From Pseudomonadota bacterium (GTDB lineage: Bacteria; Pseudomonadota; Gammaproteobacteria; Burkholderiales; Methylophilaceae): DNA of 64,000 bases. Positions 1 through 9,532 of the stretch are shown piece after piece. How positions within the stretch are numbered: position 1 is the first letter of the stretch; every line of letters begins with the position of its first letter. A program made the position numbers and the translations under genes. The notes beneath the pieces are model-generated. The model worked only from the letters and a program-made list of their open reading frames with translations. It was not told where the DNA came from and did no database searches. The stretch is taken from contig JAGVMP010000011.1 in the NCBI GenBank assembly GCA_020053735.1, positions 186,001-250,000 of the forward strand, given 5' to 3'.

Positions 1-607
1 CGTTGTAGGGTTTTGCCAATGCAATGATTTGTGTTGCGATTCGAATAAACTCATCTTTTGTAAGATGTTTTTCGCGTACTTGTACTAGTCTGAGACCCTT
101 ATTTAATGCGGCTTGCAGGGCATCTAAATATGGCTTTTCGCCCATTTCTGCAATATTGCTAATGGCATACACGGGCGGCAGCGCCAGTGCTTTCATTATT
201 GGCGCATTTGCAGGCAAGATTGGCGTAACAGTAACATTATCTGCTGATTGCCAGCTTAACTGTTGACCTTCACGCGGCGAAACTTCACCCTGCCATGCGC
301 TTACGAAATAAAAATGCAACAACACCGTTTTGGCGGGGGCATCATGCTCGTTTTGAGATAGCGCAGGATAATCGTATTGGCGCGTCAACCATTGCTGGGT
401 GATGGTGGGTTTAATCCCAAGCTCTTCTGCCAATTCACGCGTTAGTGCATGCTCTGGTGTTTCGCCATCCTCAATTTTTCCACCTGGAAACTCCCACCAG
501 CCCGCCCAACCCTTACCTTGCGGACGACTGGCCAATAAAAATTGGCTATAACCATCCTCATTTTTTCTCTGCAAAATGGCTACTGCGACATGAATGATTT
601 TGGTCAT
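1..607 (-). CDS. Nudix hydrolase / thiamine phosphate synthase-like fusion (3' end cut by window edge)
   Basis: Reading leftwards from the ATG at 607, the protein opens MTKIIHVAVAILQRK and has a clear Nudix box (GGKIEDGETPEHAL, then RELAEELG), the metal-binding motif of MutT-type pyrophosphohydrolases. After about 135 residues it passes into a second domain (YAISNIAEMGEKPYLD, then LRLVQVREKHL) that resembles the start of ThiE/TenI. This is the known betaproteobacterial Nudix-ThiE architecture: an 8-oxo-dGTP-type sanitiser joined to a TMP synthase-like domain. The gene runs off the left edge, so the ThiE active site cannot be judged. The next gene, on the same strand, ends 20 bp upstream, so the two are probably co-transcribed. 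Confidence 0.88.
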   Translation of the reverse strand, partial: MTKIIHVAVAILQRKNEDGYSQFLLASRPQGKGWAGWWEFPGGKIEDGETPEHALTRELAEELGIKPTITQQWLTRQYDYPALSQNEHDAPAKTVLLHFYFVSAWQGEVSPREGQQLSWQSADNVTVTPILPANAPIMKALALPPVYAISNIAEMGEKPYLDALQAALNKGLRLVQVREKHLTKDEFIRIATQIIALAKPYN

Positions 608-626
608 GTGATTTTAGTCATGGCAT

Positions 627-1487
627 TTAGGCTTTCAAGTGTAGCTTGCCTGCATGGTCTCTTGCAAATTGGTAAGCCACTCGCCCGCTGCGCATACCAC
701 GTGTGTGACTAAAACTAAGCGCAGCTTGCCTAGCAGGCTCATCCCAAGCCACATTAAAAGTGCCTAGCCAGTTTTCGGCAATGGCCAAATACTCATCTTG
801 ATCGAATGTATAAAACGATAGCCATAAACCAAATCGTTCTGCCAGCGCCACTTTTTCATCTAACGTTTCATTGGGTCTAATTTCGCCATCTGCGTGTTTA
901 AATGCCAAATTATCGGCCATCATTTCGGGCATCAAGTTTTTGCGATTTGATGTGGCATACACCAACAGATTATCTGACAGGCTAGCGAGCGTGCCATCCA
1001 GCACAACCTTAAGCGCCTTGTAACCCACATCATCCGCCTCAAAGCTTAAATCATCACAAAAAATAATAAATTTTTCTGGCCTATTTTGCACTAAAGCCAC
1101 AATTTGATTTAATTGAATTAAATCGTGTTTTTCCACTTCAATCAAACGTAACCCTTGCGCAGAAAACTTTGGTAATAGCGCTTTCACCAAGCTAGATTTT
1201 CCAGTGCCACGCGCGCCTGTAAGCAATACATTGTTAGCAGGAAAGCCTTGTATAAACTGCTGCGTATTGCGTACTATTTCAGCTTTTTGCGCATCAACAA
1301 AGCAAATATTATCCAGTGAAATTGCATGCGGATGCTCAACCGCTTGCAAACTACCGCGGCCGTTATGCATGACCCAGCGCCAAGCCGTTGCAGCCCAATC
1401 TACAGGGGGGCTTTGTGCTGGCAACAAAGCCTCCAGCTTAGTGATTAAGCTTTCAGCACGGTTAATAAGATTTTCAAACTGATTCAT
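627..1487 (-). CDS. DUF815 family AAA-type ATPase
   Basis: A 286-residue protein with a Walker A loop (GARGTGKSSLVKALL, near residue 92) and a Walker B-like stretch (KFIIFCDDLSF) about 50 residues later. It fits the DUF815 family of single-domain P-loop ATPases, whose cellular role is not settled. The C-terminal part (LAERFGLWLSFYTFD and SHTRGMRSGRVAYQF) is the usual lid region of this family. It lies just upstream of, and in line with, the Nudix-ThiE gene. No signal peptide or membrane segment is visible, so it should be cytoplasmic. Confidence 0.85.
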   Translation of the reverse strand: MNQFENLINRAESLITKLEALLPAQSPPVDWAATAWRWVMHNGRGSLQAVEHPHAISLDNICFVDAQKAEIVRNTQQFIQGFPANNVLLTGARGTGKSSLVKALLPKFSAQGLRLIEVEKHDLIQLNQIVALVQNRPEKFIIFCDDLSFEADDVGYKALKVVLDGTLASLSDNLLVYATSNRKNLMPEMMADNLAFKHADGEIRPNETLDEKVALAERFGLWLSFYTFDQDEYLAIAENWLGTFNVAWDEPARQAALSFSHTRGMRSGRVAYQFARDHAGKLHLKA

Positions 1488-1530
1488 ATTTTAACGCTAG
1501 CCTATACTCACTCAGAAGGTGTGGATAAGA

Positions 1531-1643
1531 GATGAAATGCAAGGCGCGAGACAAAAAATAAAAAACGCAGGTAGTACACCGCAGATAATGTACTAAAGTA
1601 CAGCCAGTTTTATTTTTGTTGAAGCAACACAGCAGTTCGCTCA
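1531..1643. repeat. Dispersed palindromic intergenic repeat, copy 1
   Basis: The gap between argJ and the DUF815 gene starts with GATGAAATGCAAGGCG (1531-1546) and ends with GCAACACAGCAGTTCGCTC near 1625-1643. A second copy near 47956-48047 has GATGAAGTGCAAGGCG and GCAACGCAGCAATTCGTC at the same places, with a quite different middle. The two ends are roughly inverted copies of each other, and here the middle is itself a dyad (CAAAAAATAAAA against TTTTATTTTTG). It has no coding capacity. Confidence 0.6.
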
Positions 1644-1653
1644 TAGCCATGCC

Positions 1654-2880
1654 TTATGAGCGATAGTCGGCATTAATTTTGACATAATCGTAACTAAAAT
1701 CGCAAGTCCATACCGTGCAGTCTGTACTACCGCGATTCAACACCACGCGCACTAAAATATCCGACTCTTGCATAATAGCAGCGCCTTGTTCCTCGCGATA
1801 ACTTGCTGCGCGACCACCCTTTTCGGCTACTAAAATATGACCTAAATATAGCTGCATATTATTTACATCTAAATCATCAATCCCCGCATAACCAATCGCT
1901 GCCAAAATACGTCCTAAGTTAGGGTCTGACGCAAAAAATGCCGTTTTAATTAGCGGTGAATGCGCAATCGCGTAAGCCACTTTACGGCACTCAGCTTCAG
2001 TTTTTCCACCTTCCACACGTACTGTCATAAATTTAGTAGCACCTTCGCCATCGCGCACGATGGCTTGCGCCAACTCAATAGCAACTTCTGTTAACGCGTC
2101 ACGAATAACCACGAAATTTGCACTATCATCTGCAATCTCCGCGTTATTGGCTTTTCCAGTCGCCATCAAAATTAAGCTGTCATTGGTACTGGTATCACCA
2201 TCTACAGTAATGCAATTAAATGATTTATTGACCGCATACTGAATAATATTTTCCAGCGCAGTCTGACTGATAGCTGCATCGGTGCCGATATAGCCCAACA
2301 TGGTCGCCATGTTGGGATGTATCATGCCACTACCCTTGCTAATACCAGTGATGGTGATTTTTTTACCATCAATCGTGATTTGTTTACTAACGCCTTTGGC
2401 CACTATATCAGTGGTCATAATGGCTTCGGCAGCATTCAGCCAATTATCGGACTTTAAGTTTGCTATTGCCGCTGGCATACCAGCAATCACTTTATCCACA
2501 GGCAATGGCTCTAATATAACCCCTGTAGAAAACGGCAATACTTGATTTTTATTTACACCAAGCAAGTCAGCAAGCGCTTCACAGCTCTGTTGGGCGCGAC
2601 TTAAGCCGTCTTCACCTGTGCCCGCGTTGGCACAACCCGTATTCACAAGTAGCGCACGAATGCCCGCTTGTTGGGCTAAGTATTCCTTACATAAGACAAC
2701 AGGTGCCGCGCAAAACCGATTTAAAGTAAACACACCAGCTACTGCTGTGCCCTCGGCAAGTTTAACCACCAGCACATCTTTACGGTTAGGTTTGCGTACT
2801 TGCGCTTTGGCAAAACCCAATTCAATGCCGCTAACAGGCAATAAGGATGCGGCTTGCGGGGCATTTAACTTTACTGGCAT
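1654..2880 (-). CDS. argJ: Bifunctional glutamate N-acetyltransferase / amino-acid N-acetyltransferase
   Basis: A 408-residue protein, full length for ArgJ. It recycles the acetyl group from N-acetylornithine to glutamate and, in bifunctional forms, also uses acetyl-CoA, for arginine biosynthesis in the cytoplasm. The autocleavage signature [15 protein letters not shown] is present, with Ala192-Thr193 as the scissile pair and Thr193 as the nucleophile of the beta chain. [14 protein letters not shown] near residue 80 is also typical. The family start MPVKLN is intact. The distance to the next gene downstream is filled by a repeat, so it may be transcribed alone. Confidence 0.96.
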   Translation of the reverse strand: MPVKLNAPQAASLLPVSGIELGFAKAQVRKPNRKDVLVVKLAEGTAVAGVFTLNRFCAAPVVLCKEYLAQQAGIRALLVNTGCANAGTGEDGLSRAQQSCEALADLLGVNKNQVLPFSTGVILEPLPVDKVIAGMPAAIANLKSDNWLNAAEAIMTTDIVAKGVSKQITIDGKKITITGISKGSGMIHPNMATMLGYIGTDAAISQTALENIIQYAVNKSFNCITVDGDTSTNDSLILMATGKANNAEIADDSANFVVIRDALTEVAIELAQAIVRDGEGATKFMTVRVEGGKTEAECRKVAYAIAHSPLIKTAFFASDPNLGRILAAIGYAGIDDLDVNNMQLYLGHILVAEKGGRAASYREEQGAAIMQESDILVRVVLNRGSTDCTVWTCDFSYDYVKINADYRS

Positions 2881-3066
2881 GCGATTACTTTCGATAACTT
2901 GGATACAAATTGAATAGCACCATTTTAACGTAATAGTGCAGTTATCAACACCGCAACCTGAATGAAACTTGCCATTTGTGCCTTTGCCAATTGCCCATTA
3001 GCGGCAGCAAGTGCTAAACTCTTGAAAAATAAAAAAATATACGCCATTTTTTGATGGGTAATATAT

Positions 3067-4272
3067 ATGCAAAATACGCTGCAAGACCATATGCAAGATA
3101 CGCTGTTATCTGAGGCGCAAAATCTACAAGCGCCATTGCAATCCAATCAAATGCGAGATAAGCAGCAGCACATTCGTATTGAAAAAATCAAACTGCTGTA
3201 TCAACACAGCCTGACGCCGATTATTTTAAGCGCTGTGGCTGGTTTGTTTTTAGTAGCCGCATTATGGACCAGCGCCAACCATCAACATCTGCTAATTTGG
3301 CTTGCCACTACTTTTATATTTGCATGCATACGCACATGGCTAATGACGCAATTTAAACGTGCAAATCCGCAAGGGAGTGCCGTACTTAAATGGGAAAAGC
3401 CCTATGCCATCAGCTTAATGGCAGTTTTCTTAATATGGAGTGCAGGCCTTATTTGTATTATGCCTAGAGACAACTTAACTGCGGTATTTATACTGAACAC
3501 CTTCTCTATTGGTCTGGCAGGCGCAGCCATTTCTTGGTATAGCCCACTGCGTTATTTGCAAATGGCGACCATCTCATTGGCGCTAATTCCCATGATTATC
3601 GTGCTGCTCACGCTTGGCCACGAAGAAACATTTTGGGTGGGCATTGCCGCTATATGTATGTATGTATCGTGCATGATTACCAGCGTACTGCTACAAAAAA
3701 CCTTTAATGGAAATTTAGAGCTGGCCTACGATTTAGAGCAAGCCAAAAAACAGGCCGAAAATTTAGCCCGCACCGATGCACTCACTGGCTTAAACAATCG
3801 TCGCGCCTTTTTTGACAAAGCAGAGCCTTTATTTGCTTATTGCAAACGCAGTCAGCAGCCCATCAGCGCGCTGATGCTAGATGTGGACCACTTTAAAAAG
3901 ATTAACGATAGCTATGGCCATGCAGCGGGCGATGTTGCGCTGCGTAATTTGGCAAAACTTATCAAAACCAATCTGCGTGATTCTGATTTGGCTTGCCGTT
4001 TTGGTGGTGAAGAATTTGCAGTGTTGCTGCCCAACACCAGCGCAGAAGAAGCGATGGGCATGGCCAATATGTTAAAACAATTGATGGCCAGCACCATTAT
4101 TGCGCTAGCCGACGAAAATGCATTATCGCTGACCGCCAGCTTTGGCATTGCGGAGAATGGTGAAACGGTTGAAGACTTGCTGAACCATGCCGATAAAGCG
4201 ATGTATGCCGCCAAAAACTATGGTCGCAACCATGTGATGAGCTACTGCCATATCAGCAAGCAATTTGCTTAA
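3067..4272 (+). CDS. Membrane-bound diguanylate cyclase (GGDEF)
   Basis: The N-terminal half (about residues 45-220) has five or six hydrophobic segments and acts as a membrane sensor of unknown ligand. The C-terminal half is a GGDEF domain: DALTGLNNRRAFF, the metal-binding DVDHFKKIND, the active-site GGEEF at residues 313-317 and a product-inhibition site RDSD at 304-307, five residues before GGEEF. The enzyme should make cyclic di-GMP from two GTP and be feedback-inhibited. The start is uncertain: ATGs at 3067, 3091 and 3151 are in frame and none has a strong ribosome binding site. The gene stands alone. Confidence 0.93.
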   Translation: MQNTLQDHMQDTLLSEAQNLQAPLQSNQMRDKQQHIRIEKIKLLYQHSLTPIILSAVAGLFLVAALWTSANHQHLLIWLATTFIFACIRTWLMTQFKRANPQGSAVLKWEKPYAISLMAVFLIWSAGLICIMPRDNLTAVFILNTFSIGLAGAAISWYSPLRYLQMATISLALIPMIIVLLTLGHEETFWVGIAAICMYVSCMITSVLLQKTFNGNLELAYDLEQAKKQAENLARTDALTGLNNRRAFFDKAEPLFAYCKRSQQPISALMLDVDHFKKINDSYGHAAGDVALRNLAKLIKTNLRDSDLACRFGGEEFAVLLPNTSAEEAMGMANMLKQLMASTIIALADENALSLTASFGIAENGETVEDLLNHADKAMYAAKNYGRNHVMSYCHISKQFA

Positions 4273-4305
4273 TATCAGTTAAAAAAACCGCATGAGAAAA
4301 AATGA

Positions 4306-4344
4306 ATGCTCTGTAAGCCTTATGGGTATTGGCTTACAGAGCAT
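4306..4344. repeat. 39-bp hairpin repeat, copy 1 (possible terminator between convergent genes)
   Basis: A perfect 14-bp inverted repeat: ATGCTCTGTAAGCC at 4306-4319 and GGCTTACAGAGCAT at 4331-4344, with an 11-nt loop. It lies between the convergent cyclase and cysS genes, but neither side has a proper T-run. Related 39-bp units sit at 21936-21974 and about 62959-62997, so it is better read as a dispersed repeat that may also stop transcription. Confidence 0.7.
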
Positions 4345-4400
4345 GTGTTTGGATGATTGTTTATTTTTTATTAAATACTAACCAACTACGCGCCATTAAA

Positions 4401-5819
4401 TTAAGCTCTTCGCCAAGTTGTGCCTTGCGGTGTGTCTTCTAAAATAATGCCGGTATCTGCAAGTTGTTTTCTAATGGTATCCGCTTCAGCAAAGTTTTTG
4501 GATTTTTTAGCTTCCAGCCTGGCTTGAATTAAATGGTCTATGTCAGAAGGAACAAAAGATACCTGAGCTTGGAAACCAGAGGCAACAGCCACACCAATAT
4601 TGGTATTAATTGTTGTTCCTGCACCGTGCAAAAAATCATTTGCATCTTGTTGCAATAATCCTAACACACCCGCCAAATTAAATAATAAATTAGCAGTCGT
4701 AGTCTGTTTGGTTTTGTTTAATTCATTGGCTAAATCAAACAACACCGCCATCGCTTCCGACGTATTGAAATCATCCTGCATCGCCTCTTTAAAACGCGCG
4801 GCTTGCGGTTGGCTCCAATCAATTTTGTGAGTGCTTACTTCGTGGCCACGTAAGGAAGTATAAAGACGCGTCAGGGATGCTTTGGCATCGTCTAAATGCA
4901 CATCAGAATAGTTAAGTGGGCTGCGGTAGTGTGCGCGCAGAATAAAAAAACGCACCACTTCAGGATCATACTTTTCTAGCACCGTTCTAATGGTAAAAAA
5001 GTTGCCGAGCGATTTCGACATCTTCTCATCGTCCACGCGCACAAAGCCGTTGTGCATCCAAGTATTGGCCATTTGGCAGTTATGCGTCGCTTCACTTTGT
5101 GCGATTTCATTTTCATGATGTGGAAACTGCAAATCTTGGCCGCCGCCGTGAATATCAAAATGCGCGCCTAAATGATGCGCACTCATCACCGAGCATTCAA
5201 TATGCCAGCCGGGCCGGCCTTTACCCCAAGGCGAATCCCAGTTTGGTTCGTTAGGCTTGACGGATTTCCACAGCACGAAATCCATCGGGTCTTTTTTAAA
5301 ACTATCGACTTCCACACGCTCACCCGCGCGTAAATCATCTAAACTTTTGCCAGAAAGTTTGCCGTAATCGGCAAAGCTGCGCACGCTGTAAAACACATCA
5401 CCATTGCTGGATTGGTAGGCATGGCCTTTTTCGATTAACTTGGCAATCATGGTAATCATGCCATCGATGTGCTGGGTAGCACGCGGTTCAATATCTGGGC
5501 GAATAATGCCTAAGCGTGCCGAATCTTCATCCATGGCGTCAATAAAACGTTGCGTTAGCACATCAATCGTTTCACCATTATCAAAGGCGCGTTTGATGAT
5601 TTTGTCATCGATATCGGTAATATTCCTCACATAAGTAACATCGTAGCCACTGGCGCGAAACCAGCGCGAAACCATATCGAACACCACCATTACCCGTGCA
5701 TGGCCAAGATGGCAAAAATCATACACCGTCATGCCGCACACATACATGCGGACTTTATTGGCTTCTATGGGAGTGAATGTTTGCTTGTTGCGACTTAAGG
5801 AGTTGTAAATTTTTAACAT
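4401..5819 (-). CDS. cysS: Cysteine--tRNA ligase
   Basis: A 472-residue class I aminoacyl-tRNA synthetase that charges tRNA-Cys. The HIGH-type motif is CHLGHARV (near residue 36) and the KMSKS loop is [10 protein letters not shown] (near residue 266). Zinc ligands are recognisable in VCGMTVYD and in the [11 protein letters not shown] and [11 protein letters not shown] segments. The family start [12 protein letters not shown] is intact. It is transcribed alone, divergently from the TPR/L,D-transpeptidase pair. Confidence 0.97.
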   Translation of the reverse strand: MLKIYNSLSRNKQTFTPIEANKVRMYVCGMTVYDFCHLGHARVMVVFDMVSRWFRASGYDVTYVRNITDIDDKIIKRAFDNGETIDVLTQRFIDAMDEDSARLGIIRPDIEPRATQHIDGMITMIAKLIEKGHAYQSSNGDVFYSVRSFADYGKLSGKSLDDLRAGERVEVDSFKKDPMDFVLWKSVKPNEPNWDSPWGKGRPGWHIECSVMSAHHLGAHFDIHGGGQDLQFPHHENEIAQSEATHNCQMANTWMHNGFVRVDDEKMSKSLGNFFTIRTVLEKYDPEVVRFFILRAHYRSPLNYSDVHLDDAKASLTRLYTSLRGHEVSTHKIDWSQPQAARFKEAMQDDFNTSEAMAVLFDLANELNKTKQTTTANLLFNLAGVLGLLQQDANDFLHGAGTTINTNIGVAVASGFQAQVSFVPSDIDHLIQARLEAKKSKNFAEADTIRKQLADTGIILEDTPQGTTWRRA

Positions 5820-5958
5820 TTTTGCATTATAACGAGCTTAAATTGAAGAAAATATGGCTTTAATCAGAATTTAGCATGTTATTACGAAAAGGGCTATTGG
5901 ATGTTAGCTATGCAATTGATAGAATAGCGTTTTTACTAACTGGTTCGGGCACACTATA

Positions 5959-6957
5959 ATGAAAATTCGCTATGCTTTCCTACTGAAACTTATCACGCCA
6001 TTAGTGTTAGTTTTCTCATTTGCATCGGCCTCCTATGCAGACGAGCTGAAAGACATTTCGAAAATGGCCGAAAGTGGCCAGCAAGCTGCTGCGTTAGAAC
6101 GCATTAATACATACTTAGCGGCTAACCCAAAAGATGCGCAAGCCATGTTTATGAAAGGTATTATTTTGGCGGAAAGCGGCAAGCGCGAAGAAGCGATTAG
6201 AGCGTTTAACGATTTAACCGAGAAATACCCAAACCTGCCAGAACCATACAACAACTTGGCCGTGTTGCATGCAGATGCTGGTCAATATGATAAAGCCAAA
6301 AAAGCACTAGAAACTGCGATAAAAACTCACCCAAGTTATGCAACTGCGCACGAAAATTTAGGCGACATCTATGCGCGCATGGCGTCTGAAGCTTATGATA
6401 AAGCATTACAGTTAGATGGCGGTAATGCGCGGGCGCAAAGCAAGTTATCACTGATTAAAGATTTATTTGGTACAGGCAATAAAACCACCATTGCAGCTAA
6501 AGCAGATGCTAAATCGGGCAAAAACACTGCTACTGACACCAAGCCTATTCGCCCTGCCGATAAAAAGCCTGAGCCTGTTAAAGCCGCCGAGCCTGTGGCA
6601 AACACCGGCACTGGCGATGAACAAAATATCACGGATGCAGTGAATAATTGGGCAAAAGCGTGGTCTGATAAAAATCTGGACGCTTATTTTGCCAGCTATG
6701 CTGACAGCTTTAAGCCAACTAAAGGCGATAGCCGCAAAACGTGGGAGCAAACACGTCGCGAACGCATTAACAAACCGGCCAGCATTAACGTGGAAATTAC
6801 CAACCCAAAAGTAACACTTGAAGATGCAGATAATGCAAAAATGAGCTTTAAGCAAATTTATACAGCAAACGGTAAACCTATTCGCACTAACAAAACGTTA
6901 TTACTTAAAAAGGTGAATGGCGCTTGGTTGATTGACCAAGAAATTGCTTCAAACTAA
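5959..6957 (+). CDS. Exported TPR protein with C-terminal Cds6/NTF2-like domain
   Basis: A signal peptide (residues 1-27, ending SFASASYA) is followed by about three TPR repeats (LAANPKDAQAMFMKGIILAE, then PNLPEPYNNLAVLHADAGQ and ATAHENLGDIYARMA). A Lys/Pro/Ala-rich linker (about 165-200) leads to a C-terminal domain (VNNWAKAWSDKNLDAYFASY to the end) that matches in plan the C-terminus of the next gene. That domain is known from Cds6 and some L,D-transpeptidases. It is probably a periplasmic scaffold working with the transpeptidase 33 bp downstream; the two form an evident operon. Confidence 0.85.
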   Translation: MKIRYAFLLKLITPLVLVFSFASASYADELKDISKMAESGQQAAALERINTYLAANPKDAQAMFMKGIILAESGKREEAIRAFNDLTEKYPNLPEPYNNLAVLHADAGQYDKAKKALETAIKTHPSYATAHENLGDIYARMASEAYDKALQLDGGNARAQSKLSLIKDLFGTGNKTTIAAKADAKSGKNTATDTKPIRPADKKPEPVKAAEPVANTGTGDEQNITDAVNNWAKAWSDKNLDAYFASYADSFKPTKGDSRKTWEQTRRERINKPASINVEITNPKVTLEDADNAKMSFKQIYTANGKPIRTNKTLLLKKVNGAWLIDQEIASN

Positions 6958-6990
6958 TTTGCCGTATTATTGGAACACATTAAAGTTGAA

Positions 6991-8286
6991 ATGCTATTGA
7001 GTCAAACAAGGTTATTATTTAAAGCTGTAGCAGTAGCCGCATGTGTTGTATTGCCTTGGAACGCCACCGCGATTAACCACGGCAGTATGACAGACCAGCT
7101 TTTAGCTAAAAAACTGGGTAGTAATTTGGTAGAAAGCTTATTGGTAAAAAGCTTGCTAGAGATTACTGAAGGCAAAAACAAGCAAGCCTTCAATACCGTC
7201 AATGAACTCATCCGTGCTGCGCCAAACTTCAAACTTGCTTATTTAATTCGTGGCGATTTACTCACTGCACAAGGCCGCGGCCTAGAGACATTTGGCGCGT
7301 TTGGTGCTTCTGCAGCCAATACGGAAGGCACATCTACTAGTAAGGACGAGTTAAACGGCTTGCGCGACGAAGCGCGCACCCGCATTGAGCACTACTTATC
7401 CGCCAAAAAAGTATCACAGCAACCCAATCTGTTAGTGCAGTTTGGCGCAGGCCAATCCCACTTAATCGTCGTGGATACTGCTAAATCTCGCCTGTTTTTA
7501 TACAAAAAAGTGGATGATGGCTTGCAATATGTGGCCGACTATTACGTGACTATTGGCAAAAATGGCGCCAATAAACAAGTTGAAGGTGATAAGCGCACAC
7601 CACTGGGCTTGTACTTTGCCAGCGGCAAACTCAATAGGCAGCTTGATGATTTTTATGGAGATGGTGCATATCCACTCAACTACCCTAACGAATTAGACCA
7701 GCATCAGAAAAAAAATGGCTCTGGCATCTGGTTGCATGGCACGCCCACAGACACCTATAGCCGCCCTCCGCGCGCTAGCGATGGTTGCGTGGTGCTAAGC
7801 AATCCCGATTTAAGTGCACTTGCGCCGATTTTGAAAGCGGGCAGAGTACCTGTTGTGATTGCCGACAATTTAGAATGGCTAGAGAAAGACCAAGTTAAAG
7901 ATCAATTGGAAGCGCAGACCGCCAATAAACAAGCACTGGAAAACGCACTGGAAAATTGGCGTAAAGATTGGGTATCGCAAAATACCGATGCGTATTTGAG
8001 TCATTACTCTAAAAAGTTTTTTTACAATGATGGTGGACTACAAAAATGGGCCGACTACAAGCGCGGTATTCAGGCAGCCAAACCCAAAGTTGCTATTGAA
8101 ATTAATGATGTCAGTATGTTTGGCTACCCAGGCGAGCACAAAGCACACGGCCTCACCGAACCGATGGTGGTGGTGAATTTTGAACAGGATTTTAGAAGCC
8201 CCAGTTTGCAAAATAAAATGCGTAAACGCCAATACTGGATTAACGAAAATAGTAGCTGGAAAATCATCTACGAAGGTGCTGGCTAA
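6991..8286 (+). CDS. L,D-transpeptidase (YkuD family) with C-terminal Cds6-like domain
   Basis: The YkuD catalytic signature is complete: WLHGTP followed by SDGCVVLSN, with His about residue 249 and Cys about 266 counted from ATG 6991. These enzymes make or modify 3-3 crosslinks or attach proteins to peptidoglycan in the periplasm. The N-terminus (LLFKAVAVAACVVLPWNATA) is a signal peptide and the following 90 residues are helical and TPR-like. The C-terminal 110 residues (ALENWRKDWVSQNTDAYLSHY) mirror the TPR protein just upstream. A TTG at 6970 is in frame, but ATG 6991 gives the more normal signal peptide, so I start there. Confidence 0.9.
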   Translation: MLLSQTRLLFKAVAVAACVVLPWNATAINHGSMTDQLLAKKLGSNLVESLLVKSLLEITEGKNKQAFNTVNELIRAAPNFKLAYLIRGDLLTAQGRGLETFGAFGASAANTEGTSTSKDELNGLRDEARTRIEHYLSAKKVSQQPNLLVQFGAGQSHLIVVDTAKSRLFLYKKVDDGLQYVADYYVTIGKNGANKQVEGDKRTPLGLYFASGKLNRQLDDFYGDGAYPLNYPNELDQHQKKNGSGIWLHGTPTDTYSRPPRASDGCVVLSNPDLSALAPILKAGRVPVVIADNLEWLEKDQVKDQLEAQTANKQALENALENWRKDWVSQNTDAYLSHYSKKFFYNDGGLQKWADYKRGIQAAKPKVAIEINDVSMFGYPGEHKAHGLTEPMVVVNFEQDFRSPSLQNKMRKRQYWINENSSWKIIYEGAG

Positions 8287-8315
8287 ACAGCAATCACATC
8301 TCATATTTTTACCTC

Positions 8316-8942
8316 ATGGAAATTAAATTAATGCAAAGCTTTAGAACGTTTTTATTCATCATAATGGCTGCTCTAGTAACCAATACCCATGCGGCTCCTG
8401 ACGTGACATCTGGCGCACCTGCTAGCACCTATCCAAGCGTGATATTTGAAACCTCGCAAGGCAATTTTACGGTAGAGCTTTACCCAGAAAAAGCGCCCAA
8501 AACTGTGGCGAATTTTTTGCAGTATGTAAAAGATGGCTTTTATGAAAATACTATTTTCCACCGTGTCATAAACCGCTTTATGATTCAAGGCGGTGGCTTT
8601 GAGCGCGGCTTAACCGAAAAAAATACGCGGGCACCCATTGTCAATGAGTCCAACAACGGTTTATTAAATGAGTTAGGCACCATTGCCATGGCGCGCACTG
8701 CTGACCCTGACTCAGCCACTGCCCAATTTTTTGTGAATTTGGCTGATAACCAATTTTTAAATTACACCAGCCCCGACCCAGAATCGATAGGCTACTGCGT
8801 GTTCGGTAAAGTAACTAGCGGGTTAGAAGTCGTGCAAAAAATCGGCTTAGTACAAACCACTTTTGTCGGCAGAAACGCTGATGTGCCGGTAAAAGCCATC
8901 ACCATTAAAAGCGTAAAATTGCTGTCAGATCCTGCAAAATAA
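8316..8942 (+). CDS. Periplasmic peptidyl-prolyl cis-trans isomerase (cyclophilin)
   Basis: A 208-residue cyclophilin with a signal peptide (FRTFLFIIMAALVTNTHA). The core carries the family motifs FHRVINRFMIQGGGF, MARTADPDSATAQFFVN and YCVFGKVTSGLEVV. It should catalyse proline isomerisation during folding of exported proteins. ATG 8316 and ATG 8331 are both possible starts. It is followed 70-90 bp later by a cytoplasmic paralogue, so the pair looks like a tandem duplication that split between compartments. Confidence 0.93.
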   Translation: MEIKLMQSFRTFLFIIMAALVTNTHAAPDVTSGAPASTYPSVIFETSQGNFTVELYPEKAPKTVANFLQYVKDGFYENTIFHRVINRFMIQGGGFERGLTEKNTRAPIVNESNNGLLNELGTIAMARTADPDSATAQFFVNLADNQFLNYTSPDPESIGYCVFGKVTSGLEVVQKIGLVQTTFVGRNADVPVKAITIKSVKLLSDPAK

Positions 8943-9028
8943 AAACTTGCGCTAAATAGTTTACGCCTATCTTTTTCAACTTTTCATTCATTATTTAATT
9001 TTAAGGATTTATTTTGGTTTCACATTCT

Positions 9029-9520
9029 ATGGTTAAACTCACTACCAACTTTGGCGACATTACACTTGAACTTAACGCAGAAAAAGCGCCGATTACTGTG
9101 GCTAATTTTTTACAATACGTCGAAAGTGGTTTTTATGATGGCGTGATTTTCCATCGCGTCATTGATGGTTTTATGGTTCAGGGCGGAGGTTTTGATGCTG
9201 ATATGCAACAGAAAAAAACAAAAGATGAAATTAAAAATGAGGCTGACAACGGCTTAAGCAATGACAATTACACGATTGCCATGGCGCGCACTTCAATTCC
9301 AGACTCTGCCAGTAGCCAATTTTTTATTAACGCTACCAACAACGACTTTTTGAACCATACTGCAAAAACGCCAAGCGGCTGGGGTTACTGCGTATTTGGA
9401 AAAGTAGTTGAAGGCATGGATGTGGTCGATAAAATTAAAAAAGTGAAAACCACTAGCAAGGCTGGCCATCGCGATGTGCCCGTTGAGGCGGTTATCATCG
9501 AAAAAGCGACGCTTATCTAG
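9029..9520 (+). CDS. ppiB: Cytoplasmic peptidyl-prolyl cis-trans isomerase B (cyclophilin)
   Basis: A 163-residue cyclophilin without signal peptide: [47 protein letters not shown] and [19 protein letters not shown] 9029 matches the usual PpiB start. However, an AAGGA box at 9003-9007 is well spaced for an in-frame TTG at 9014, so a five-residue longer form is possible. It lies between the exported cyclophilin and lpxH, which starts 13 bp after its stop codon, so the three genes probably form one transcript. Confidence 0.95.
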   Translation: MVKLTTNFGDITLELNAEKAPITVANFLQYVESGFYDGVIFHRVIDGFMVQGGGFDADMQQKKTKDEIKNEADNGLSNDNYTIAMARTSIPDSASSQFFINATNNDFLNHTAKTPSGWGYCVFGKVVEGMDVVDKIKKVKTTSKAGHRDVPVEAVIIEKATLI

Positions 9521-9532
9521 CAATAACTGGGC

